A stretch of 64,000 nt of DNA from Ciona savignyi (GCA_000149265.1 CH003046.1:1503992-1567991), one strand, 5' to 3'. Positions 22,801 through 37,800 are shown, counted from the stretch's first letter. Numbers and translations: made by a program. The notes: generated by a model from the sequence alone, not told the origin.

Positions 22801-25800
22801 GCAAAGTAACTCCAACTTTGCAAAAATGCCGGTTAAAGGTGTGGATAGTGGGGTGTAGATCTTAGGTTAACTAGCAGTCTGGAATACCGCACTGGTTAAT
22901 TCGACCTATGTTACTCATATGTTTCGTGTTTAAGTAAGGTCGGTGGAGCAGCTGTAGGGACTGGTAGTTTTAATTGCTGGGTCGCCAATTGTAATGTCAT
23001 CATCGGACGAAGAAGATGCCGGGGCTATGGAGTCTGTTAGGACTAAAGTTAATCGAGTAAGAAATTGATTAATGAATTCCCCGTAGCCCCAACCATGTTT
23101 GAATCGACGTAGGGAAGAAAACGAAATTCACTATTCAAGTTGCACAATACACGACTGACTTCTTTCAATTACTAATCACACCATATTTGGTTATTTAACC
23201 AGCGCTCCTGGAACCAAAACCATATTTAAATAGCGGTTAAAATCACTAACTGTTTAATCAAGACCAGGCATGTCTTATATTTAAATAGCAGCTTAAGTTA
23301 GTTTGTAAATATTTGCTGTGTATTTATTTTTTACCGTTTTTTCGCAGTTGGAACAAGCGTTAAAGTTGGAGAAAGGTGAAAGAGATAAGGGCTCCATGGA
23401 GAACAAAACGCTTTCTATGCAGGTGAATTAGAAGAAACTTAAATTTACCTTCGTTATCGCTTGTTCTAGTTATGTGTATTTTAGTGACTTTAACTGATTC
23501 TTTGGTCTTTTGTTCTTTAAAATTGTTTCACTTCAAACGTTTTGATGAATTCAATCGTGATACCCCGGTGAATAATATGTAGTAAGCGCCGAGCGAAAAT
23601 TCCACAATCTATTATTAAGACTCGGGTTTGGTGCTTTGTTATATTATTTGATTTCCAAATTCGAGGCAGCGAATGCGTGAATGGGAGCAAATAAAACGCG
23701 TTTTGACAAAAACGCCGCTATTTAACATCCGACACTTTTACCAATATGTTTTTTTATGCTATCGATCCCTGATTTTAATTCGGGTTGAATTTATTTTCGT
23801 TCCGAATATTAATTTGATAGGCGCAGCAATGACTGATTCGTCAAACCCCTTTGTTCTACGATTGCAGAATGCAGTTTTGAAACAAAAACTAGAAGACGAG
23901 CAAACGTCGTACAAGCGAAAGCTCCAAGCTTACCAGGAGGGTCAACAACGACAAGCCCAACTTGTACAGAAACTTCAAAGCAAGGTAAGCATAGCATCCT
24001 AGAGTTTTCAGTAGCTACCCTACTGAACGATATATACGCATTGACAACCCGTAAGGTAACAACTTTGGCTAATTATAAATTTCCCGGTATATTCATAGTC
24101 ATTGTGCTGAGTGTTTAGTTAAAGATGACTAGCATTAAGTGTGTGATTATCATAGCGTTGTTCGCCCAGTCTTTGTATAACAGCGATAGTTGGGAAATGT
24201 GGTAACCGTGGGCAACGAAGTAGTTACCTTTTGTCCTTGGCTTGGTGTAAGCGAAACAATAATTTGTTGGTTAGTTTTGCGTGTCGCTTTTTGTATTGTT
24301 CGATAGGTTTAAATGTCTTTTTGTGTGGATACTTGAATAGAATCTTTCCATGGTGGGTGGAACGTATCTCTTTCCGTGGCCACTCGGCTCCGTGCAAAAT
24401 ATAAACACCGACTACGAAGGATACGAACAATCTTATCTTTTGTGTTAACTCAATATAACATTGCTATTTTGTGAAATCTTATTAAATGAAGTTTTGTCGT
24501 ACATTAAAACGTTAACTACAGGGTTAATATTCATGCTTCAACGCGTTTTGGGATAATATAAGTGTATATACTTCCGCTTGTCTAAGCACTACATACGGAC
24601 CGGTGGTATTATGTTATCAAATTACGGTCAGGCAACCGAAATGCAGGGTTACTAACACAAAGCATTAATTTGCGCTTAAAACACAATATAATTTTCATGA
24701 AATCTGATGCACAAGCCACAGAGAATTTTACACAATAGCATCGACACAAAGTCTATTTAAATTCGCCCTTCAACGTGATATAACCTACGTGGCGGTCCCC
24801 CAATCCGCCCATTGTGTCATTTTTTTTCTTTTTGTGCGGCTTATAATACTACGTCTGTATGGATATTGATTGAGGACGCCGTCTTCAATTGCTGGAATAA
24901 TATGAGAGCGCTTGAAACGATACAGGGATATGTTAGGCAGAAAAGTTCTATTCAATATTGTTACAAAATATATAAGAAAACCGTTGTAATTATACAGACG
25001 TTAACAACTCAATATATGTTGTCAGGTCTCAGGTATAAGAATTAGTTAATTATGGATCTGACAACGGAGGTTGCCAGTCTAAGAGAAAAGGTGACTGGAA
25101 ATGTATATCGTGCATTCATCTACTGACTTGTACAATCAACAGGTTCTTCAATACAAGAAGAAATGCGGCGACTTGGAGGAGGAAGTTGCCGTTCTCAGGG
25201 ACGATTCCGACAGAAACAAGATGACGGTAAGTACTTGATTTGCGGACTTAATTATTTGTACGCTGCTTTGAAGAGTCTTGCCAGGGCCTTATGGTATATT
25301 GTCTTTTTAATAATCATTAATATCACCAGTGCTAAAGCATATGATGAATTGGTATTTATTTATGTCAAAACGTAAATTAGATTACTTATTTTATCCTAAC
25401 GTTTTCCCGACGATATATATTGCGCAATATAACTGGTGAGTTGAAGGTAATTAATTGGGTTGATTCGACAGCTCTCAGAGACAACCGACACCTTGCAGAA
25501 CAGACTCGATTCGACCGAAGCTCGGCTCCGACGAACGGAGGCAAGCCACACCACCGACTTGGAAGATGCTCTTATCAAGTTGGAGGAGGAAAAGCAAAGG
25601 TGATGACTTTTTGAGATTTTGAGGTATTTTGACGGGAATGACATTATGTCTGTTGGGACACGCTTCAAGATAGAAGTGCTGCTTTAAAGCTCTTAACATA
25701 TGATGCGGCTATGTCGGTTATACATATATTATGTTGCCATGCTCGTTGCTAGCACTACTTTATTAATACTCGGAACGAAAATATTTTAATTCACATTTCA

Positions 25801-28800
25801 CGACCGCCCATATTTAATTAGTTGGGCAGTAATTAGACGCAAGTCATTGTGGTGACAATGGCACCCTTTAGAAGGCTGGTAAATGTAAGGGCGGGTTAAA
25901 ACTTGTATCCGAATTCACAAGATTGTTATGCGCTGTGCGCATATTTCGGCCAATAGGCAATCGAAGGATAGCGTCTCTCGGAATTTACTTTTTTTGGGTA
26001 GACTCCTTATTTATTCGGCGAGACGTGGCATTGCGAACGGGATCGGCGGATTTGTTGTTATAACTGTTCGGCGATTTAACTTCGGTCAATATTTACCTCC
26101 AACCGCTGTTCATTCAAACGGTGGATTACAAAGTATGATACTCCACACCCTCCCAGCTTTTAACTACTTTGTTTGATTTATTATAGCTACCGGGTGCAAA
26201 TCGGCATGATATATGCAATAAAAATGTTACAGCTTACGTAACACAATAAAACAGCTTGTTTTAAAAAGAAAAATATACATTGCTAAAATAAACTACTTAA
26301 GAGTTAATTTTTAATGAACATTGCTAAAATAAACTACTTAAGAGTTAATTTTTAGACGTGGAAAACGCAAAGTGTTTCAAAGGCAATCGTCAGATTACCC
26401 CCTAACCATATTCGGGTTACCGACGCTATTGTTTTTACTACGATGTAAGCAATATTAGAGTTTTAGTTTAACACATTAAATCACTGGGTCCTAGGCACGT
26501 GAGTTAAACCCATTGACAACGAAAGCCGACAAATGAGCGACTAGTTTCGACAACACGCTACCAATCATTAACTGGCAGAAAGTAAATGCTATGTACCTCT
26601 ACAAATATGTATAATAATATTTTTTCAGGTGCGAGAGCTTGGCAGAGGTAAACTCAATGCTTCGGGAGCAGCTGGTCTCCGCCAACGATTCAAACGCGGC
26701 TTTGGCCGATGATCTTCGCAAGGTTACTGAGGACTGGAATAATGTGAGACAAGAGCTCAAAACGAAAGAGGCGGATTGGCGGGAGGAACAAGAGGTATGG
26801 ATGTTTCGTTTGATTTTTAGCCCATAAGACCATCAAGCATAGGTAAATGGACTTAAGGTTAAATGTTATTCCAACACCAGCACCCACAGTATTGGTCACC
26901 ATCTTACACTTTGGACCTACAGTTGTATATTGTTTGCTCATTTTGTAGGGAACTTATTTGAATCGGAGAATTTTTTTCTATTTAGCGTTACCTTAAGTTT
27001 AAAATGATTAGTTATGATTTTAAATATATGCATTGTAAAAAATAAGAGAATAAACTAAAATGCTTTTGCGCAGAATTTCAGTTCGTTCTTCGGTGACGAG
27101 CACAGTCGCTTGTTGGCGCTGTGGAGATCTGTTGTTCAGATTCGTCGTGGATTCGGTGATCTTAAATCGACTACTCAACGAGATCTCGCACAAGCCATCA
27201 ACGATGTGCAGGTATGTTTTACAGGACGTGTAATTTCGAGGTTCCACTATCACCTCCAATTGCAAGTATAACAACGTTGTTATGTTAGAGAGGAGCTCGC
27301 CAGCTTCACGCGTCGTGTTTGAACCTCAACTCCAACCAAAGCGTCCAAGACACCTCAGCCAAGGTTTCTCTGGAACGAGAACGCGACGAGAAGATTGACG
27401 TGGAAGAACAACTGCGCCGAAAAGTAAGTTGTTCGCGTTTAATCAAATAGGTTGTAGATATACACACCACTGTTGTGTTGATTAAATCACATGTTTTAAA
27501 GATATGTCCACCATCGTTGTATTGATTAAATCACATGTTTTAAAGATATATGTCCACTATTGTTGTGTTGAATAAATCACATGTTTTAAAGATATATGTC
27601 CACTATTGTTGTGTTGATTAAAATGCATAGGCATATCTGACAGAGTACTCCTAAACTATGTTGTTATAATTTGTAACAGGTCAAAGAGATGCTCACAATG
27701 CAATCGAACTTTGATGCTGAAAAGGCCAGGTTGAACGGTAAAATCAACGAGCTTACCGTTTCCCACGAAAGAGCGATGTCTCAGCTGAGTGAAAAGGATC
27801 GCCACATTTCAGAACTCAGAACACCCGCCAGGCAATTGGTAAGAGAAATAATTTAGCAAAAAAACATTTAGAGCCAGAAAAATACATATTATCTCAACGA
27901 AAGTTTTTTTATTTATGTTTTATTCACTGAGCTACGGTAAGAAGAGCATCGTTAATATGAATCCAGTTTTGCGGTTTAATACGATGGTCCATACATAGGA
28001 GTCGACCCGTGTGGATGGAGGCGCCGGTGAAGACGAGGAAACTGCAGCGTACATTGCCGCCGAGAAATTGGGCTTGGAGAAAGCACTACGTGACATCGCC
28101 CAGTCTGTGATCGCCGATGCGGATCTTGCTATGGCGCTCTCTGACAGTCCCAGAGCATCTGCTGTGGATGATCTCACTGAATCGATGGCTGATCTTGGTA
28201 TCGGGCATTCACCAAGGTAAACTTGTTATGACACTGATCAAGTAAGAACAGCCTTAACCTAAAACGTTTAAGTGTTAAACACGCCGTTCAACTAAACTTC
28301 CTCGAAGTTATACACTGGACAACATTTTTTTCTAATCACCAAACAAACACATGAAGGGTAGAGTGAGTGAATAAGAGCACTCAAACTCCGAATACTCCCG
28401 ACCACGCTTTAAGTTGTATACCACTCTCTTTATTCAAGTCCATTTGTACTTATAGTCGCAGAGAACTAAACCACACAGATTAGGATAGAAGTTTAAAGTT
28501 GGAATTTTAAGCTGCTAAGTATCGCTGTAGCGCATTCCGCAAAAATCGATCACCAACGACGCTGCAGCACAAAGAATTCTAATTTTATCGGGCTTTAACC
28601 AAACCCCGGCACAGGTGGCCATAGGTAGTAATTGAGGGCACCTGACTTAAACAATTTACTAGATGTTTAGTACATGCTAGTTTTATGCAGGAAAAGGGCA
28701 CCTAAAGCAGTCAGAAGGACTCTTAGAAGTTGCTTGTTTTGTAAGCGTTGAAATATTCGAAATTTTGTTATTTTAGCACAGGCGAGTCAAGACAAGGGGC

Positions 28801-31800
28801 AAAATATAAAGGACAACTTAAGAATAGTTTGTTGGGTGTGAATGATTGAATGGTATGGATGCGAGATTTGGCCGACCGGTTCGTTCAACTTGCGTTGCGT
28901 CATCGTTCTCGCGTAAAGGGAAAAAGATTTCGTTGGTTTCTCAAAAGAACAGCAGTTCAGACGATAGTGGGTTCTTCTCACCACGTCACACGATAAACGG
29001 TTCAGACAATGATCAATTTCAAATTCCCGAAACCCAATCAAACACGGAAACGATTTGTGATGTAGCAGAAGATAATTTGTTTGAGGAAGAACGCATTGCC
29101 TTGAAAACCTTACAGAAACGCTCACGCGACAAAAACGATCAGCCAGTTCTGTATAAAATTGAAGCGGGAAAATGCTTACCATGTCAAGCATGTTCAAGAA
29201 CCAATAGCACAAATGGTGCATCTATTACATGCAAATGCCCTAATATATATCCAACGTATCAGACTACTTTCGTAAGAGTTTGGCCTCACAGAGATCGGTT
29301 AGCATGCTTAGGTTGTTGGATAACTATAAATTATCTAACGAATCGCGCATTTACAGGCGACCTTATTCTCCGATGAGATCCTCTTCACCAGGAAGGCGAT
29401 CTCCAAGACGAGGAAGATCTCCAGGAATCCGCGGTGTTTCGCCTTCATTTGCAGATTCCACATACAACGCTGTGCAAGCTGCTCTGCAGAAACGCCAATT
29501 ACAAGTTCAGGTTGGTAACCTCACTTGATGTAGGAACAGAACACTTCATCCAGATTTAACTTACTAAGTTTGTCTGGTTAAAGACGTAATCATTAAAAAG
29601 TGCCGGTGGTTTAAAATCGACCAAGGTACTACGTAGACGGCTATGTGCTCGATACCATGAGCAAGATCCGAATTCTTTGGATTAATAGGTTGTACTAAAC
29701 TGAAGGAACAACTCCATCACATACAACACATTGCGAAAACTTCGGTTAACTGACGGGGGCGCGAAGTACTTTTACGATTATTCACGTGAAAACTCATACT
29801 ATTTATTTAAAATCAATGAATAGGAACTTCGAGCTAAACTTGAAGCGGCTCGAGACGCGGCTGCCTCTTTGAAGAAGCAATGTGGAGATAGCGATAACGA
29901 GCGAAATGCGATGGAAGCTCAGCTGATGGCGCTAAGAGAAGAGCTGGATAACACAACCAGAGCGAAGGACGATGCCAAACGGGATGCATATAGATACAAA
30001 TCCAATGCAGAAGTGGTTGGAAGGTAAGTTAATTTGAATACTTCTTCAATTGACAGATAAATTATGAAATAATCATTCAGTGAAAAGCAAGAGATCGGGA
30101 AGGCGCGTGAGGGTCTGCAGCAGAGAATCGACGCATTGGTCAGCGAGAAGCAGAAATTGCAGGCGGCAAATGCTGAGTTGCAACGCCAAAGAGATAACGT
30201 GGAGGACGAAAAGGAAGACTTATTGAAGGATCTTAAGAGAAAGGAAATGGAACTGCAAAGAGGGTGAGATTTCTCTTAAATTGATTAATCAAATAGGCCA
30301 AAATGGTTAAACAAAATACTTTGTATTACCCGATGTTGTTTCTAAATACCACTATTTTTAAACAGAAAGAACACTGTCGATAATATGGACGGTAAGCACT
30401 CATCTCTTCGTGAACGCCTCGCCACAACAAAGGAAGCTTTGAACAGAGCAACTTTGGAGAAGGAAATTATGGAAGCTGAGAAGGCAGAAGTGGTTGAAGC
30501 GCTTTCTAAGGTGCGATAAGAAACTAAACATGCCTCGGCGATAATTAATACCATTCTATTAAAATATTATCGTTCGATTGTTCAGGTGGAACGCACAAAT
30601 GCCGAGATTGAACTTGCATTTAACAAGCTGAAGACCGAGGAAGCGTCATTGAGAGACCAACTAGCCAAAATGCAGGCACTAAATGAAGGCCTCGCTCAGG
30701 ATAAGGTGGACCTTCACAAAGTAATAGCAGAGGTAACAAATATGCCTTAACAAAATTATAATTTATTTTTCTAATTAAATTTATTTTGTTTTTTAGATGG
30801 AAGAGAAATTTGCTGCTCTTGGTGCCGCCAAACACGACCTGGCGCTGGAAAAAGATTCTATTCGAGCTGAACTCATCAAAACCGAACAGGAGAAGATGGA
30901 TCTTCACAATGAGAAGACTGGTTTAGATCATAGTCTCATCTTGACTGAACAGAGCAGAGAGAAGTTGGAGCAAGATTTGATGGCGCTCCATCGCGAGAAG
31001 GCCGAGTTTAGTGACAGTCTAACACAAGTATGTAGCATTTTTGCTTGTATTTTAACCACACATAAAATAATTTGTTTTGTTTTAGTGCACTCGTGCAAAG
31101 GCAGGCGTGGAAGAAGAACTGGAGAAATGTAGGGAGGACATATCACGTTTGAATGACCTCGGCAACAAATTGGCAAGGGAGAAAGAAGAACTTACAAAAG
31201 AAAAGGCCAATTTGATCGTGCAGCTTACCGCAACTGAAAGAGAGAACCGAACACTTTCGGAAGAAATGGCAGGATTAAGGTTTGTAGTTGTAGTTTAATG
31301 TATGTTTAACTATCTTAAATGTATATTTTGATAACAGAGCTGACAAAGAAGCATTGGAGACCAACTTGTTTGATGTGCAAAACGTAGCAGCAACATTAGA
31401 AGCAAAGAAAGAACAACTAGAAGAAGTTAACCAAAACGGAATGATGAAGAACGAATCTTTACAAGGTTTGTAACTATGATGGTGATAATGCTTCGTATAA
31501 TACTCACAGAAAACATTATTAATGTGTTTAAATGTAGTACTAACTGTTATAACTATTTCTTATTTGCACATAAATGCCTATGTATGTTATTATAATATAT
31601 TGCACCGGTACCAGTACAAATGAATATTCTTTTATTTCTTAGACATCGTATCTGGTTAGATAATACTGCTAAGTTTGTCTGAAACAAAAAATAAGCTTAA
31701 AGGGTGTAATTCACAGATAAATATTTTCATTTTAAAGGTATCCTCTTTCCCTATTCAAATAAAATTTTATTCGAAAAATAAGTATTTGGGTAATGTATTG

Positions 31801-34800
31801 TCAAACATGAAGTAGAAAATAGGTTAAGTTTATAATGCTGTTATGTAATATGCTAAACATGTATTTTAGGTGCTGAATTTAGAGAATACATTAATGGAAA
31901 CCTGTTTTAGCCTATCGATGTCAGCATCTTATTTTTTACACACTTGTATGCACTTGATAATACGTATTTGTTGCAACTGCTAATATGATATTAATATGCA
32001 AAATAATTTTAGTTTACACTTTAATTATGGAACCTATTTTTCCCATTATCAAAAATTTAAATTTAAAATAGTTTTTCAAAGAAATCATAGGAGCATGTTC
32101 ATTTAGCATGTTGGTCTTGGGCAAATTTTCCTGGTTTAACTTGGATATTATATTTAACCATTTCGGAATCTAATTTATGCTTACAAAGTTCAAAAACAGT
32201 ATATATAGGCATACCTTAAAACGAGAGGATGCTGTTCGTTAGCGTGAAAAACATCTCGCATTTTTGTTTTAGAAGAAAGAATGTGATATCTAATCTTATC
32301 TCATAGTTTTAAACACCATGATGATTTGCGATTAATGTAAATAAAAGTAATTAAAGCCTGTTCATGGACCATATGTAAATGAAATATATATTTTTTATAC
32401 AGTTGAGATTGGAAGGGTTCGAAAAGAAATGGAGGTGGAAACAGCAAAACTCCAGCGAGATATCCAACTTTTGAACCAAGCGATGATTCAACAAGAACGA
32501 GAGGCTCAAGTAGCGCTGAAAAACGAGCAACAATCTCATGAAGAAGATTTAGAGAAAGCTTCACAAGAGAAGGTAATTTAAAGACGTTTCAGACGATTTT
32601 CCTTGATTTAATTTGTTTATTTTATATTTACGTGAATTTTGTCTCCATTTTTACGTTATATCTGCTGTTTTCGTAGTTTTTTGTACCTGCAGCCACTGCC
32701 GTTTTAATGTTTAATCAGTTTTCCGAATATTGCATTATTAGAGTACACATTTACCGACAATAACTCATTTTTATATTAAATTTAACACATGCATGATTTC
32801 CTAGTCCACACTTCGATTGGCTTTGCAAGCTGAAAAAGAAGAACTTTTGCACACCGGTAATTTGGACAAGGAGGAAATCATGTCCAAATACGAGGCTGAG
32901 AAACAAGAACTGCAAGAGGAAATCGAAGCAATCAGCCAAGTGAGTTTGTTGGAACTATATATTCCCACTGATATACTGCATGGATTGGAACATTTCTGAT
33001 AGATCATTGAGTTTTCTGGGTCCTATTAAATTGAAGGAACGTGTGAATGATACATAACACACCGTAATAGCTCCGGTAACCCGACGGTGGGCGCGAGGTG
33101 ATCTGACGATTGCCCCTGTGTTAACCCCCTTGGTTTTCCCATTCACAGGGATAAACATGAATATCCTATCCTATCCTCAGTTAGTTTACCTTAAAACTGC
33201 TTGATAAATAGTTGTGTAACACTTTTACATTTAAGTGTGTAAGTCTGGAAAAAGGAACTTCTCGAGTACTTCTTACAAAGTGGGTTTATTGAAAGGTTTA
33301 ATTCACTCCAACCGGTGTTTGAGCACCATGACTTTGTAAAAGTTAGGAATCCTTGAACGGCACCACAAGCCCATAAACTTGCACTTTGCAACAAATACGA
33401 TATAAATTGCTATAGTCTGTAAGTCAGAATAATTAGGTTCAATGACAATGTAGAACAGTTTTAAAAACGTTTATTTTTACACGTTTCATTGATATCCTGT
33501 GACACTTTCATTGTGCAAGACAGTCAGTCTGAAAAATACTTTCCAAGATAAAACAAAGAATAAGAACAACATAGGCGTATTAAGTTTCATAAATTTCTAT
33601 ACAAGTTTGTCCTTGAGGAATGTTGGCGCAAGGATAGCTGGCTCACCGTGCTTTCATATTTCATAACGGTGATCAGTGGCAGTCGGCTTGTGTTGTAAGT
33701 CAAAGGAGATGTTTTTGTTTTTGCGAAAAGACATTAGGGAGGGACATTACTTTAGGTCAGAGGAAGGTTAAGTAATTATCATAGAACCATGAAAGAAGTG
33801 TGACTTTACAACATATTCGTGTCATACGGCAGTTCCTTTCCAAGTAACTGATGATAAGACAGTTTACTACTAGGCGAAAGAGTTCAATCGAGTAAGAAAT
33901 AACTATCAAGGTAGGAGGTTATTGGAATGCATAAAAGCAGTCGTGGTCTTACACCTACCAGAAACGGATAGCATAGGTGTAGAATGTGCTTGATACTTGA
34001 TTTATATCCAGCGATATAGGAATCATATGCAGGCCAGCTGTCGTATAATTAATATTCCATTGAATTGCTGCTAATTAAAAAATAAAATGAGCAACACCGA
34101 CAATGATGTCCAATTTCGACTAAGTCGATGGCATGCTTGGACTCGGCATAAGATAAACACAAATAGAATTCTTCGAGTAAGAACTCCAAAGCTAAATGGA
34201 GATTAGAAGTTTTATATTCCAACCCATTGCAGGAGCACAACGAAGCTTTGATTATGGCGGAGGCTGAAAAGCAACAGTGTCTCTTAATCAAGGAAACCGA
34301 GAAAAACGCACTTCAGGAAAAACTTGCAAACGCAATCCAAACCATCCAGGAGTTGGAAAATGAATACGAGAAACAAAAGAGACAAGCCAACTCAAAGACT
34401 GAAAAAGATAGGGTAAGCTAATAATCTAATATATTGATAAACGTTGGCTACAAAGACCACCAAGCCTCTGCTATAAAATTCGGCCCGACATTAATTCGTG
34501 TTATGTGCAGGCAACGATCAATCAAATAACTCAAGAATTAAAGGACTTCCGTACCCAATTTGAACTGGCTACCGAAGCCCACGAAAGAGAAATCAAAGGC
34601 TTAAACGACGCATGCAAGCAAGTCCATTCCATGAGGGATGCTGCACTGAAAGAGGTATATCAGTGCCTGACTGAGGCGTGTGTAAGATATAACGTGAAAT
34701 TAACTACTTGCTTCTAAAAAGGTTGAAGATCTGAAGTTGCAACTGAGAATGGCGGAAGACGCCAGAGATGGAGTAAGGAGGGATCTTATTGAGGCGCAGA

Positions 34801-37800
34801 GAAAGGTAAGTTGATATGAATAACTGTTTCCAGTGTCTTCTTTATTCCTAAACGATATCGGTGTTTTAACCTACAAAAGCCTTTTCCTTATAGTTCTTGG
34901 CTGTTATATAGCACGCCGGTATTTATATAGTTTTTGTTTTGGAATGTTGAACTATGCGGAGGATTCGTCGAAAAAGCACAAAAAATAAATGTAAACCCTT
35001 TTTCCCTAGGTACGTGAAACAGAAGAAGCGAGAGATCGACAACGAAAGGAAAATTTGGAATTAAAACGCGCCATCAACGATGAGAGCCATGAAAAACAAA
35101 CGATTTCCAAGGGCAACGAACAGCTTCGTACACAAGTAAAGAAAGCAGAACAGGAAAGAATATCACTGAAAGTGGGTCACATTCTATTTGCTGCGTTTGG
35201 TATTTGTCACTGTGACAACATCATTAAATCACTGTTTGTTTTTCTTGTAGCGATCGAACGAAGAAAAGGACCAAAAGATAGTTGTATTGGACGAAAGTCG
35301 AGGAAATACACAGCGCGAGAATGCCGACCTCCGTGCTAGCCTTAGAGAGGTAGAGCGAAGCAGACTGGAAGCAAGACGAGAACTTCAGGAACTGCGTCGA
35401 CAGGTATAAAAACGTTTAATGCATAAAACGGCTTGCTTGTGATTGCCGTAACAATTCTGCAATCAGAATGCATATTAATTGGCGATTAGGTGAAAATGCT
35501 GGACAGTGAAAACACCAAGAAATCAAAAGAGGTCGAGGATCTTCAATCCCGTGTGTCCAATGACGAAGAGCGAGAGGAGGAATCCAGACGAGAATCATTC
35601 GGACTTAAACAGAAGATTGTTGCCACCGAAGCTAGCAAGGAACAGGCATTGAAAGAGGTAAACACTGCAAAATGTGGACATACATGATTTTGATTGACTT
35701 ATTATTTAAAACCAATCGATGAATGAAAATCTCGCATAATTTGTGCTGCAGTTTTTGTTGAATTGATATTACAAAGCTTAATTGCTTTATCATACAGAAC
35801 TCCATGCTTCAACGTAAACTTGCCGAGCTTGAGGACGACAACCGCAACAAGGAACGCGATTATTTGGAGCAGTTGGGTGAATCTCACACATCCATTAAAC
35901 GACAGAAGGACGAGATAAGGAATTTGGTTATCAAAACCGATGAACTTGACGAACAACTTGCAGAAAACAAACTCAAGCTTTCGGCATCGGAGGGACGAGT
36001 AAATGGCCTTGAAAACGAGATTGTAAAGATTGAAGGTAGGGAAGATATTTAGAACATTTCAAATCGGCTGTATATTTATTGTCCTGTATATTTAGCTAAC
36101 AAACGTGACGTTGAGTTCAAGCTGGGCAGCCTACACAGTGCTCTACGTAGAACTCTAGGCATCTCTCGTCTTGGCCGAACTATGAGCCCGATGAGGGGAA
36201 GTTACAGATCACCGAGTTCATCACCTCACAGGTCAGTAGAGAAAACATCCACTTGAAATAATCTATTGCATGCATTACTTCAAGTCAGTACTGCTTTTTT
36301 AATACACACATGTTTAATTGTACTGTATAATGATTCCTGTGGTTACTGGATAATGTGAGTGCTGGATATGTTTACACTTAAAATTTCCAATCGTTAGATG
36401 ATTTCAGTTACAATAAATTAAAGGTGTTTGTAATAAACTAAAATTTAAAATACACAGGAGATCTAAATCACCTGGAAAAGGATTCGACAACACTTTTACC
36501 ACTACTACTGATGGAAAGGGCACACCAATCCCAAGCACTGGATCCCCAGATAGAAACAGGAGTTTCTCACCAAGCTTTAGAAGATCTGCTTCTCCAACGT
36601 AAGATTTGATTGCTATTAATATTATTACTCATAATAATATGTTTGCCGATTTTAGTCGAATAACTAAATCATAACGACTAAGGTTTTCCTTACAACCAGT
36701 TACCTTTTATAATACATCAGTGGTCCGCATTTATCCAGAGAGTAAGAATATAAAAATGACAAACAAGCCACCTAAAGCTCATTATTAGCTGTTATACACG
36801 CTTATACTGCGTTTAACCTCGGATATTAACACAGGAGAACAGAGCAACTGGTACAAGACATCGACCCAGAGGTAGTGCGTGCAGCACTCCGAGATTTCCT
36901 TCAAGAGCTCAAAGATACTCAGCGTGAGAAGGACGATACTAAGATCGAGGTTTCTAACTTGACAAGACAAGTAAGTGCTTCTGAGATTCGTATATTATGA
37001 CACTGCAAGTTTGTCCCTCTTAGTGTGTATTGATTGTTAGGTATAAACTGACTAAGTCTGGGTATTTTATGTTATCCCTTCGATATACACAAACAAAAGA
37101 TAGGAATTTATTAGAGTGTTTTTTATTTAAATCTTATCCAATGTGTTTGTAGTTAATGGAGATGGAGGCAGACCGTGATCGCGTTAATCAGAGGCTCCAG
37201 CAACTTCAAAAATCGCTTGGCGAGGCGGAGGAAGGAAAGAGAGGGGCACATGGCCGCCTTGCATCGGCCCAAACCGCACTCATGCTGCAAGAAGAAACTA
37301 TAAGGCGGAATGAACGCGAAGCAAAGGCAACCGCTGAGAAACTTGCACAACTTGAACGAACCCAACAGAACTCTGAAGTTGAACGTCGTACTTTGCAGGT
37401 AAAAGTTCATATTTGTTTTACCAGTGCCCAAGCGCTCCACGGTTTCTGTAAAAGTTTTAGTGCTGTATCTTATCTCTGTAAACTGTGTTTCTCTTTACAG
37501 CATTACATACAAAATATGATCGATGTTTTTGCAGGACAAGATTAACAAAATGAAAGCACAAGGAGCCAAGTGCGAGGCTGAGAAGAGGAAGCTAAAGGAG
37601 GCGTTTGAAGCATCTGAACAGAGAGCGACTAAGCTTGAGTTGGCAAGGAGATCTTTAGAAGGAGATTATCAGAGAAGCAAACTCTCCTTGACCGACAAGG
37701 AAACTTCCAGTCAGGTGGGTGCTATTAACACTTTATTTTAGGCTTGTTATAAAGGAGGTGAACTTTATACTACTAAGCATTAAATTGACAGGTCCAGCAG

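Larger units (their letters stand above)
16880..27838 (+). other. CROCC: rootletin exons 1-12: head and first coiled coil
   Basis: Exons are 16880-16957, 19444-19590, 19838-19948, 23348-23422, 23868-23984, 25143-25226, 25472-25599, 26629-26794, 27074-27211, 27289-27423 and 27680-27838, that is eleven coding exons giving residues 1-446. An optional twelfth (25044 or 25052 to 25090) lies between the fifth and sixth and has no counterpart in the human protein as I recall it. The first 14 residues are Arg/Ser-rich. The segment from residue 76 to about 280 is the conserved rootletin N-terminal domain. Exon 2 starts after the strong tract TTTCCTACCTCCAG, not at a GTG farther upstream. Confidence 0.92.

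Noticed and set aside
28787..29221. 144-codon minus-strand frame
   Set aside because: It lies opposite the plus-strand frame that has acceptor, donors and matching phases. It shows no motif and is best explained as its shadow.
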